7,387 bases of DNA from Ahrensia sp. Its GTDB lineage: Bacteria > Pseudomonadota > Alphaproteobacteria > Rhizobiales > Rhizobiaceae. The notes below the pieces were generated by a model. It did not search any database and had not been told where the DNA came from. It saw nothing but the letters and a program-made list of their open reading frames with translations. The translations under genes and the position numbers were made by a program. Location of the stretch: NCBI GenBank assembly GCA_024639025.1, contig JAHEJF010000069.1, positions 1-7,387 of the forward strand, read 5' to 3'. Position 1 is the stretch's first letter; every line of letters begins with the position of its first letter. This document shows positions 1 through 6,255 of the stretch, piece after piece.

Positions 1-810
1 GTGAACACCAACGGCTTTTGAAACCAGATCGATCCCGCAATGCCCACTGGGAAGCAACTGCAGAACAGCCATCTCGACCAGTTCCTCCATCGTCAGGTCC
101 TGCGACAGTTTTTCAATCTCGGCTTCGAGATACGAATAGACAATATTGGCAATTTGTTCGTCGGTGCCCATCGTCTCGATATCCAGAAGACCTATGTCGA
201 AGAAGATTGAATTGGACTCGCATTCAAAGTCGACCGAACAGCCAAAGTGATGCTCAAGCGATGTTATGTCATCCGGGGCGCTGTGCCGAAATGTGACCCG
301 TCTGGGGACAATGGACTCATCCATGAGTAGAAGTATCATTGCTGATCGCACGGTGGCGAGAGCATGTTCGGCCAAATGGCGGGTGTTGGCCATTGGCGGG
401 TAGGGCGTGTAACGAAACTCACCCAAACCCTCGTTTTCGTGCCGAACGATGCGCACATCAAGGCCATTGGTCAGATACTTGATATAGCGAATGGCGTTTT
501 CTGCACATTGCCCCGTTGTCTCGCCCAGTTTGAGCACAATGGCCAATGGCCCCATATTGTTCAGATTGTGTGGCGCCAGTTGCGCGAGTTCAAAACCGAT
601 GGTTTGGATGCCGGTCTTGCGCGCCAATTGCAACATGAGATTGTTGAAAGCGTCAAACGCAATCAATTTTGTGAAGTTGGTCAGTGCGACAGGATCAATA
701 TTAACTGCCTTCAATTCCTCAGCGGCATCAAGACCATGCTCCTCACACAAGCGATCAATGCCCATCAGTGATGTTGCGCGCAAATACAGTGTCTTCTTGG
801 ATTGTTGCAT
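1..810 (-). CDS. AraC-family transcriptional regulator, OruR/arabinose-binding-domain type (C-terminus cut by window edge)
   Basis: The minus strand is open without a stop from ATG at 810 to the window edge: 270 residues. An in-frame TAG two codons upstream (814-816) limits the start, so 810 is favoured although the Shine-Dalgarno is weak. Residues about 16-210 fit the Arabinose_bd-like N-terminal domain of OruR/AraC regulators: 'MGIDRLCEEHGLDAAEELK' near 16-34, a helix 'LIAFDAFNNLMLQLARKTG' at 49-67, and a late strand 'PRRVTFRHSAPDD' at 169-181. Residues about 242-270 (EELVEMAVLQLLPSGHCGIDLVSKAVGVH) match the opening of the AraC helix-turn-helix domain, where 'LLPxG' is typical; the rest of that domain lies outside. 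Members of this family usually have about 330-345 residues, so roughly 65-75 are missing. The protein should be a cytosolic DNA-binding activator responding to a small ligand. The ligand and targets are not evident. The family call is from pattern recognition, not a search. Confidence 0.88.
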   Translation of the reverse strand, partial: MQQSKKTLYLRATSLMGIDRLCEEHGLDAAEELKAVNIDPVALTNFTKLIAFDAFNNLMLQLARKTGIQTIGFELAQLAPHNLNNMGPLAIVLKLGETTGQCAENAIRYIKYLTNGLDVRIVRHENEGLGEFRYTPYPPMANTRHLAEHALATVRSAMILLLMDESIVPRRVTFRHSAPDDITSLEHHFGCSVDFECESNSIFFDIGLLDIETMGTDEQIANIVYSYLEAEIEKLSQDLTMEELVEMAVLQLLPSGHCGIDLVSKAVGVH

Positions 811-1002
811 GGCCTAAGTTAATCTGGTTGTCCCAAGTCCCCAATCTGAAGCCCCAAATTGTACACTACACCAATTTGGCGCGAAGTACTCAAATTGTTT
901 AACCCTGGTCTTTTCCGGACTTGATTTTTACCAGCTGGCAAATTTGATGGAGATGCGATTGCCGACTTCATGATTTGGCCAATCACTTGGTCGTTGGTCT
1001 CA
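811..1002. promoter_or_regulatory. Upstream region of the AraC-type regulator
   Basis: This 192-bp stretch lies between the regulator's start and the stop of the secreted-protein gene, both on the minus strand. It should carry the regulator's promoter. A minus-strand TACAAT at 863-858 resembles a -10 box, but no good -35 sits at the right distance, so the promoter call is weak. It contains a perfect 8-bp inverted repeat (854-879, listed separately) and a near-palindrome TGATTtGGCCAATCA at 971-985. The latter could be an operator or a poor terminator of the upstream gene; no T-run follows it. A 63-codon open frame with a TTG start crosses the region on the minus strand, but it shows no family resemblance and no good ribosome-binding site. 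Confidence 0.5.
854..879. repeat. Inverted repeat CCAAATTG-N10-CAATTTGG, candidate operator
   Basis: The left arm CCAAATTG (854-861) and right arm CAATTTGG (872-879) are perfect reverse complements separated by 10 bp. The dyad centre lies about 56 bp upstream of the regulator's start codon and overlaps the possible -10 box. A further copy of the half-site core, CAAATTG, occurs at 891-897. Its position suggests a binding site for the regulator itself or for another dimeric protein. An operator role is inference. Confidence 0.45.
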
Positions 1003-1836
1003 TCACTCAATTGGTCCCAAGTAAGGCACCGCCAGCAGCTCTCGATCTCTGGCTAACACTCCAACGCCTTGATAGATACCTGGCGCTTCGCTGATGATTT
1101 GAAAATTGTATCGAGGCACATCTGAACGTTCCCTGTTCAATGAGATCCTGTAGCCGTTTCCTACAATTTTGAACGCATTCAGTTCTCGCACCTTCTGGAC
1201 CAATTCTGGATCATGCCCCCAGCTAAGGATTGCCAGCAACTGCTCTGTTGTAGCGACTGCCTGCTCCAGCACAAAAGGCGTAATCTCGCCGCTGAGAAAA
1301 TTGATCTTGAGTCGGACCGACGAGACAGCGTCGCTGCCTTTGCCGCGAGCCCCGACAAATAAGGAGCCAGGAGGATTGCCAGGGTCAGACAAGTCGGTCA
1401 GCGCCTTTTCTGCGCCGCAACTCCATTGCCGCTCCTTGCCTGAGCCGGTTTGCCATGCATTGCTCACCCAACCCTCTTTTTGCAAGGCATCGCACACATG
1501 AGACCGATCCCGCCGGATTGTTCGGCGAAATGTACTTTTGGGAAACGTGATGGACCGCCGAATCAAACCATCTGGTAGCTCCGTAAATTGAGGAGGGGAA
1601 AAAACAGCATTGTCTATCGATGATGCAGTTGCTTGCGCAAGTTGACGTGTTGAGTGTGAAGCAGTGTGGGGAACGTGTGGTTCGCCAAGCGGGATCGCCG
1701 AGTCGGCCGCAAAAACCAGACATGGAATCCCAATGCACGTCGCCATTACAATCACCAGAAAGGCAAGCGCTCCATTCCTCAATTTCATGATCCTGCTTTC
1801 AACGCGACTTCCCGAAGTCATTCTATCACTTTTCAT
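1003..1836 (-). CDS. Secreted/periplasmic protein of unknown function with signal peptide (possibly DUF6030-like)
   Basis: The protein has 277 residues if started at ATG 1836, where GGAGG (1844-1848) sits 7 nt upstream. The open frame extends back to 2010, but that would overlap the antiporter start and has no comparable signal. A second ATG at 1788 gives a shorter n-region, but its AGGA is only 2 nt away. A charged n-region (residues 1-20, five Arg and two Lys) is followed by a hydrophobic stretch at about 22-43 and a likely signal peptidase I site near VFA43|A44. Residues 45-90 look like a loose linker. The folded part (about 90-277) holds two cysteines, C115 (SHVCDAL) and C140 (QWSCGAE), which could form a disulfide. 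It also contains 'PPGSLFVGARGKGSDAVSSVRLKINF' elements around 155-180. The pattern vaguely recalls the DUF6030 proteins of Rhizobiales; I am not certain of this. No catalytic motif is visible. The gene is divergent from the antiporter and its role is unknown. Confidence 0.85.
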   Translation of the reverse strand: MKSDRMTSGSRVESRIMKLRNGALAFLVIVMATCIGIPCLVFAADSAIPLGEPHVPHTASHSTRQLAQATASSIDNAVFSPPQFTELPDGLIRRSITFPKSTFRRTIRRDRSHVCDALQKEGWVSNAWQTGSGKERQWSCGAEKALTDLSDPGNPPGSLFVGARGKGSDAVSSVRLKINFLSGEITPFVLEQAVATTEQLLAILSWGHDPELVQKVRELNAFKIVGNGYRISLNRERSDVPRYNFQIISEAPGIYQGVGVLARDRELLAVPYLGPIE

Positions 1837-1998
1837 GTTGCAGCCTCCATAGCAATTTCCAAGGTCTGCATTCCACTTGACCGCGGTAGCGCACACACGT
1901 GATCGTGTAGCATCGTCACTGGTAGATCGCCCGGTTTGGTGTACGCTATCTAAGACAAGAGGCTGTAGCGCGGCAATTGCCAAAACAGTAGGAGCATC
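1837..1998. promoter_or_regulatory. Divergent intergenic region between the secreted-protein and antiporter genes
   Basis: This 162-bp region separates the two divergent start codons and should hold both promoters. It includes the GGAGG ribosome-binding site for the minus-strand gene (1844-1848) and AGGAG (1990-1994), 4 nt before the antiporter ATG. A short dyad ACACG-TGAT-CGTGT lies at 1895-1908. TTGACC (1877-1882) resembles a plus-strand -35 box, but nothing like a -10 follows at 16-18 bp. I therefore assign no exact promoter. Confidence 0.45.
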
Positions 1999-3246
1999 AT
2001 GCACACGCAAATCGAACTGGTCCTATTCGGCATATTGGGTTGTGTGGTTCTTTACGCACTGCTCTCAAAACTGATTGGCCGGTCGATACTGACCTTGCCG
2101 ATTATCTTTGTTTTTGTCGGTTATCTTGTTGCTGATCCCATCAAGATGCTTGGTAGTCACGACCAGTTGCGGGAATATGCGCGCTACCTCGCCGAAATTA
2201 CCCTGATCCTGGTTTTGTTTTCCGATGCCAGCAATGTGCGCTTGGCCAGGCTCAAACAAAACTTCCAAATCCCGTTGCAGATGTTGGTATTTGGCGTGCC
2301 GCTCACAATGCTGCTCGGCACCTTGATCGTCTGGATGATTGCACCTGCTGGCGGCTTTGCCATGGCGCTGTTGACCACTGCTGTGCTCACGCCTACGGAC
2401 GCCGCTTTGAGCCAGGGCGTGGTTTCAAATCCGAAAGTGCCTGTCCGTCTCAGCCAATCAATCAATGTTGAGAGCGGACTGAATGACGGCCTGGTATTGC
2501 CCTTCGTGCTTTTGGGTGCCGTGCTCGCGGCGGCCAGCATGCAGGAAACTGCAACGCAAGGCCTGGCGATGAAAGCGGTCATCGAAATTGTACTGGGTCC
2601 GTTGGTGGGCGTCAGCATTGGTTGGCTCATTGCCCGCGGGCTCGGCATCGCCGAAGATCGCCGGTGGTCATTGGAAAGCGCGCAGGGCGTGGTATTCGTT
2701 GCCTCTGCCTTCGCCTGCTATCTTGGCGCCGAGTTGATCGGCGGCAATGGCTTCATTGCCGCTTTTGTTGGCGGTGTCACCTTCGGCAATACCTACCGGC
2801 ACGACCTGCATTTCATTACCGAGTTCATGGAAGGGACAGGCCAGATGCTGACCATGGCTGCATTCCTTGTTTTTGGTGCAACCATGCTGCCGGACGCATT
2901 TGCGCATGTCAGCTTCATGCCGGTACTGATCGCGGCCCTGTTCCTGACCGTTATCCGCATGGTGCCCGTTTGGCTGTCATTGACCGGCACCGGCTTGGTC
3001 TTCAGGGAGAAGCTGTTTCTGGGCTGGTTCGGCCCGCGCGGTCTGGCTTCGATCCTGTTTACATTGATCATCATGGCCGAGTTCGAATTCCCCAATGAGG
3101 AGGAGTTTCTCGCCTGCATCTCTATGACTGTTTTCATGTCAATCATCCTGCACGGGGTCACCTCGACTCCGTTTGCCAATATGATCGGCCGTCAGTCCGC
3201 ACAATCGCCGAGCGGGCCGGTCGCAGCTGGTGCGAAAGCAGATTAG
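1999..3246 (+). CDS. CPA1-family Na+/H+ (cation:proton) antiporter
   Basis: A 415-residue inner-membrane protein, hydrophobic throughout, with about a dozen transmembrane segments. It shows the hallmark motifs of CPA1 (NhaP-like) exchangers. 'TPTDAAL' at 131-137 is in the unwound helix region. 'NVESGLNDGL' at 156-165 carries the N162-D163 pair; D163 is the expected cation/proton-binding acid. 'FGPRGLASI' at 344-352 has the conserved R347. 'NGFIAAFVGGVTFGN' at 250-264 is also family-typical. It should swap cytosolic Na+ (or K+) for external protons, serving pH and salt homeostasis; the ion is not readable from sequence. The polar tail after about residue 395 is short, with no RCK/TrkA-C or CBS domain, so no nucleotide-sensing module is present. 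AGGAG 4 nt before ATG 1999 supports the start. The gene is monocistronic: the upstream neighbour diverges and the downstream one converges with a 5-bp gap. Confidence 0.95.
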   Translation: MHTQIELVLFGILGCVVLYALLSKLIGRSILTLPIIFVFVGYLVADPIKMLGSHDQLREYARYLAEITLILVLFSDASNVRLARLKQNFQIPLQMLVFGVPLTMLLGTLIVWMIAPAGGFAMALLTTAVLTPTDAALSQGVVSNPKVPVRLSQSINVESGLNDGLVLPFVLLGAVLAAASMQETATQGLAMKAVIEIVLGPLVGVSIGWLIARGLGIAEDRRWSLESAQGVVFVASAFACYLGAELIGGNGFIAAFVGGVTFGNTYRHDLHFITEFMEGTGQMLTMAAFLVFGATMLPDAFAHVSFMPVLIAALFLTVIRMVPVWLSLTGTGLVFREKLFLGWFGPRGLASILFTLIIMAEFEFPNEEEFLACISMTVFMSIILHGVTSTPFANMIGRQSAQSPSGPVAAGAKAD

Positions 3247-3247
3247 C

Positions 3248-3261
3248 CCAATCAGGATTGG
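3248..3261. terminator. Possible small hairpin at the convergent gene ends
   Basis: CCAATC (3248-3253) and GATTGG (3256-3261) are perfect reverse complements. With a realistic 4-nt loop, the stem is CCAAT/ATTGG. It sits in the 5-bp gap between the antiporter stop (3244-3246) and the acyl-CoA synthetase stop (3252-3254), running into the latter. No T-run follows on either strand, so this is not a standard intrinsic terminator. It may help end or insulate the two converging transcripts, or be chance. Confidence 0.25.
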
Positions 3262-4832
3262 CGGGCCTCTATGGCGGCACGGACGAGTTTCTTTGTAATT
3301 TTTCCGTAGCCTGATTTTGGCAAATCATCGAATATGACCAGATGCTTGGGTATTTTGTAATCGGCAATTTCTCCTTTGAGAAAGGTTTTGAGCGCCTCGT
3401 AGTCAAGCGACGAACCATCTGTGAGAGATAAAGCCGCAACGCCGATTTCACCCCATTTTTCGTCGGGCATTCCGACAACGCAGGCTTCAGCAACTGCAGG
3501 GTGGGCCGCGATCTTTTCCTCGATCTCCAGCGGATAGATATTGGAGCCTCCCGATATGAACATGTCTGAAGCCCGGCCGGTAATATACAAGTATCCGTTT
3601 TCATCCAGATGGCCCAAATCACCGGTGCGGAACCAGCCATTACGAAATGCAGCTTTGTTGGCCTCAACGTTTTTGTAATAGCCGCTGAAAACGGCGGGGC
3701 CGATTACACATATTTCGCCCGTTTGACCAGGCTTGAGCGCACCGCCATTTTCATCCTGGATTTCGATCTTCATGCCCGTCCGCGCGTAGCCGCAGGTCCC
3801 GGTTCTCATGGCATCATCTTCGGCTGCGTGTTCTTCGCGTGGTAGCACAGTGATGTTGCCGGTGACCTCGCCGAGCCCGAAATATTGGACCAGGCAATTG
3901 CCCAGTTTTTCCAGCGCGTGCTTTTGGTGGTGGCGCAGCATGGGCGCGCCCGCATAGATGACATGGCGCAGTGAACTCAGATCATACTGGTCTATTGCAT
4001 CATGCGTGGTCAGTGCATTCAGGATTGTCGGAACTGTAAACATGTTGCTGATCCTGTGCCGTTCGATCAGAGCGAATATTTCTTCTGGATCCAATTTGTC
4101 GGAACGTGTCAGAATCGAGGGGACACAACGCGCTACCTGGATCAGTTGGTGAACTCCGGCACCATGCGACAAAGGCGCAACGACAAGCGATGCATCCCTT
4201 GAGGTCAATCCGGGCATCAGATCGGCAATGTGGTTGTTGATCACAAATGCCATCTGACCGTGGGTCAATATGGCAGCCTTGGGCTTTCCCGTCGTGCCCG
4301 ATGTAAAGAAGAACCAACACGGATGGTTGTATTCAACAGTCGCAGGTTCGAACGCCTCTCGCGTATCGCTTTGCGCGATCTCGCCATAAGCCAATTCACC
4401 AGGTCTTGCCTTGCCAATGCAAATGACATGCTTGACGCCCGCATTCACCGCAGCATCGGCGTGGGTCGGGAACATCTCATCATAGATAATCAGCTTGGCT
4501 TCGGAGGCAGAGGCAACGTGGGCGACATCGTCGGGGGTAATCCGATAGTTGGTCGGCACCCAAACCGCGCCAAGCTTGAAGGCGACAAACATGGTTTCAA
4601 ATAACTCAAAGCAATTGCGCGACTGGACCACGATCTTGTCGCCTGACTGAATGCCCAATTGCTTGAGTGACTGGCAGGCCGCATCAACACGGGCATTGAG
4701 CTGGGCCCAGTTCAGCTGCTCGTCACCACGCATGATGGCCGGTCGATCAGGATAGCGTGCGGCTGCCTGCACGAGCAATTCGGCAAGATTCATCACCCGC
4801 GTGGAGATGCGTGGCGAAGCTTCGAAACTCAT
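3252..4832 (-). CDS. AMP-forming acyl-CoA synthetase / ligase (ANL superfamily)
   Basis: This 526-residue enzyme would activate a carboxylic acid with ATP to an acyl-adenylate and then to acyl-CoA in the cytosol. All core ANL motifs are present. The P-loop-like A3 motif 'TSGTTGKPK' is at 177-185. A5, 'YFGLGEVTGN', is at 317-326 with E322, a variant of the common YGxTE. A7, 'GWFRTGDLG', is at 399-407 with D405. The hinge/A8 motif 'GRASDMFISGGSNIYPLEIE' is at 419-438. A10, 'PKSGYGKITK', is at 505-514 with catalytic K511. Length is normal for the family and no key residue is missing. The start at 4832 overlaps the thiolase stop as ATGA, implying translational coupling; the Shine-Dalgarno is poor. 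M14 (MNLAELL) is an alternative start without an SD. Substrate cannot be assigned: medium-chain fatty, aromatic or sterol-side-chain acids are all possible. Pairing with a thiolase suggests a beta-oxidation-like route. Confidence 0.95.
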   Translation of the reverse strand: MSFEASPRISTRVMNLAELLVQAAARYPDRPAIMRGDEQLNWAQLNARVDAACQSLKQLGIQSGDKIVVQSRNCFELFETMFVAFKLGAVWVPTNYRITPDDVAHVASASEAKLIIYDEMFPTHADAAVNAGVKHVICIGKARPGELAYGEIAQSDTREAFEPATVEYNHPCWFFFTSGTTGKPKAAILTHGQMAFVINNHIADLMPGLTSRDASLVVAPLSHGAGVHQLIQVARCVPSILTRSDKLDPEEIFALIERHRISNMFTVPTILNALTTHDAIDQYDLSSLRHVIYAGAPMLRHHQKHALEKLGNCLVQYFGLGEVTGNITVLPREEHAAEDDAMRTGTCGYARTGMKIEIQDENGGALKPGQTGEICVIGPAVFSGYYKNVEANKAAFRNGWFRTGDLGHLDENGYLYITGRASDMFISGGSNIYPLEIEEKIAAHPAVAEACVVGMPDEKWGEIGVAALSLTDGSSLDYEALKTFLKGEIADYKIPKHLVIFDDLPKSGYGKITKKLVRAAIEARQS

Positions 4833-5998
4833 CGCAGCCGTTCCAGAATGGAGACATAATTGGCAACCGCCAGACCGCCCATGTTGAACACGCCGGCAAG
4901 TTCAGCGTTTGGCACCTGCATGTCACCGGCATCGCCCACAAGTTGCATCGCCGCCATCACATGCTGTGACACACCGGTCGCTCCGATGGGATGCCCCTTG
5001 GCCTTCAGGCCACCAGAAGGATTGACCGGCAGGGCACCGTCTATCGCAGAAATCCCATCATCAATAATGCGGTGCCCGCGGCCTTCCTCTGCCAGTCCCA
5101 TCGCTTCATATTGCAGCAATTCCGCGATGGTAAAACAATCATGGGTTTCAACCAGTGACAGATCAGAGATTGCCGCGTTCGCGCCTTCGAATGCCTTCTC
5201 CCAAGCCATCTTGGCTCCCTCAAATGAGGTGTGCGACCGACGGCTGATTGGTAGGAAATCATTGACCTGTTCGGCAGCGCGAAAGGCAACGGCTTTGCTT
5301 CCATCTTCAAGCGCGATATCGCTGTCGGTCAGGACAAGTGCAGCGGCACCATCAGAGATCAGGGAACAGTCGGTGCGCCGCAAAGGGTCGACCACCATCG
5401 GATTCTTTTCCGAGACCTGGCTGCAGAATTCAAAACCCAAATCACGTTGTAGATGGGCGTAGGGATTATTAACGCCATTGGCATGGTTTTTTGCCGCAAT
5501 GCGGGCAAGGCTTTCGCTTTTGTTGCCATATCGTTGAAAATAGGCGCTGGCCACTTGGGCGAAGATTCCGGCGAATCCACCTTGTACATCGGCTTCTTCG
5601 TCAACATAGCAAGCGCTCAACAGCACATCGCCCACTTGAGCGGTGGAAACCGAGGTCATCTTTTCGGCACCAATGACGAGCACGCGCTTGGCCCGAGCGG
5701 CTTCGATCGCATTGATGCCCGCATGAATGGCAGCACTGCCAGTCGCGCAAGCATTTTCAACGCGCGTTGCAGGCACGTGACGTAAGTCCGGCAAGGCAAG
5801 CGAGACCAGCGAAGCCTGAAAATCCTGGCGGCCAAATCCGTTGTTGAAAGCACCGAGAAAGATCGCATCGATATCGTGCGCTTCGATACCGGCATCAACC
5901 AGTGCTGCACCGGCTACCGAGGCGATTAATTCCTCAGCAGAGCCGAGGGTCGATTTGCCGAATTTTGAATGCGCCCAACCTGTAATGCAAACGCCCAT
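4829..5998 (-). CDS. Thiolase-family protein, SCP-x-like acetyl-CoA acetyltransferase
   Basis: The protein has 389 residues from ATG 5998, preceded by GGAGG (6004-6008) with 5-nt spacing. The frame is open upstream to 6079, but those 27 residues lack family resemblance. The family fold begins at 'MGVCITGWAHSKFGK'. The nucleophile is C84 in 'VENACATGSAAI' (80-91). 'ETHDCFTIAEL' (284-294) supplies H286, and 'GLKAKGHPIGATG' (330-342) supplies H336. The C-terminal 'FNMGGLAVANYVSIL' (371-385) replaces the CxG cysteine motif of classical biosynthetic and degradative thiolases. That is characteristic of SCP-x-type and related archaeal-type thiolases. The enzyme should cleave 3-oxoacyl-CoA with CoA, or run the condensation in reverse. 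No DUF35/OB-fold partner, often found beside such thiolases, is adjacent. It is the first gene of an operon with the acyl-CoA synthetase, and the substrate is unknown. Confidence 0.94.
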   Translation of the reverse strand: MGVCITGWAHSKFGKSTLGSAEELIASVAGAALVDAGIEAHDIDAIFLGAFNNGFGRQDFQASLVSLALPDLRHVPATRVENACATGSAAIHAGINAIEAARAKRVLVIGAEKMTSVSTAQVGDVLLSACYVDEEADVQGGFAGIFAQVASAYFQRYGNKSESLARIAAKNHANGVNNPYAHLQRDLGFEFCSQVSEKNPMVVDPLRRTDCSLISDGAAALVLTDSDIALEDGSKAVAFRAAEQVNDFLPISRRSHTSFEGAKMAWEKAFEGANAAISDLSLVETHDCFTIAELLQYEAMGLAEEGRGHRIIDDGISAIDGALPVNPSGGLKAKGHPIGATGVSQHVMAAMQLVGDAGDMQVPNAELAGVFNMGGLAVANYVSILERLR

Positions 5999-6030
5999 AA
6001 GGTCCTCCAACCAGATCAATATGTGGGTAA

Positions 6031-6040
6031 AAACATGTTT
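6031..6040. repeat. Perfect 10-bp palindrome AAACATGTTT, candidate operator
   Basis: AAACATGTTT is its own reverse complement and lies 33-42 bp upstream of the thiolase start codon. A repressor bound here would lie in the likely promoter zone of the operon. No local regulator gene is adjacent to it. The regulatory role is inference from position and symmetry. Confidence 0.35.
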
Positions 6041-6096
6041 GTTCAAGCAGTTGCCAAAGGTCAATTTGGGCCCGGCCATCGGTACTGCATTGCATC

Positions 6097-6112
6097 GCAG
6101 GATCGTTCCTGC
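6097..6112. repeat. Dyad GCAGGA-TCGT-TCCTGC, candidate operator or hairpin
   Basis: Arms 6097-6102 and 6107-6112 are perfect 6-bp reverse complements around a 4-bp centre. The element lies about 100 bp upstream of the thiolase start and about 145 bp upstream of the GH25 lipoprotein start, so it could serve either promoter. No T-run follows, so a terminator is unlikely. Confidence 0.35.
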
Positions 6113-6255
6113 TTGGGATCAGTTGGTCAGTAATTTTTGCCTGCCTAACCTTGTATTAACCAGTTCAATTCGTCCTTTTTTATTCATTGACCATTAAGGA
6201 TGAGGGTTCTGTGTGCGCTTAGGCGCTGGGCTCATTTGTATTGCGTTGGTCTAAT

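Larger units (their letters stand above)
5999..6255. promoter_or_regulatory. Divergent intergenic region between the thiolase operon and the GH25 lipoprotein gene
   Basis: These 257 bp must hold the promoters of both divergent units. The thiolase ribosome-binding site is at 6004-6008. Two perfect dyads are listed separately (6031-6040 and 6097-6112). On the minus strand, a TTGAAC about 17 bp before CATATT gives a weak sigma-70-like match close to the thiolase start. On the plus strand, TTGACC at 6187-6192 could be a -35 element, but no convincing -10 follows. No RNA gene is seen here. Confidence 0.45.

Noticed and set aside
364..817. Two plus-strand frames (364-771 and 491-817)
   Set aside because: They are antisense to the well-supported AraC-type regulator and resemble no known family.
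819..1010. A 63-codon minus-strand frame in the gap upstream of the AraC-type regulator
   Set aside because: It starts with TTG inside the end of the preceding gene, has only a weak GGGA signal, shows no domain or family resemblance, and covers the likely promoter and inverted repeat.
4860..5462. A 200-codon plus-strand frame within the thiolase gene
   Set aside because: It is antisense to a thiolase with all active-site motifs intact. Its Ser/Ala/Pro-rich composition is typical of a shadow frame.
5999..6079. N-terminal extension of the thiolase to the upstream ATG at 6079
   Set aside because: A strong GGAGG sits before ATG 5998 and the family's fold begins there. The extra 27 residues have no family resemblance.
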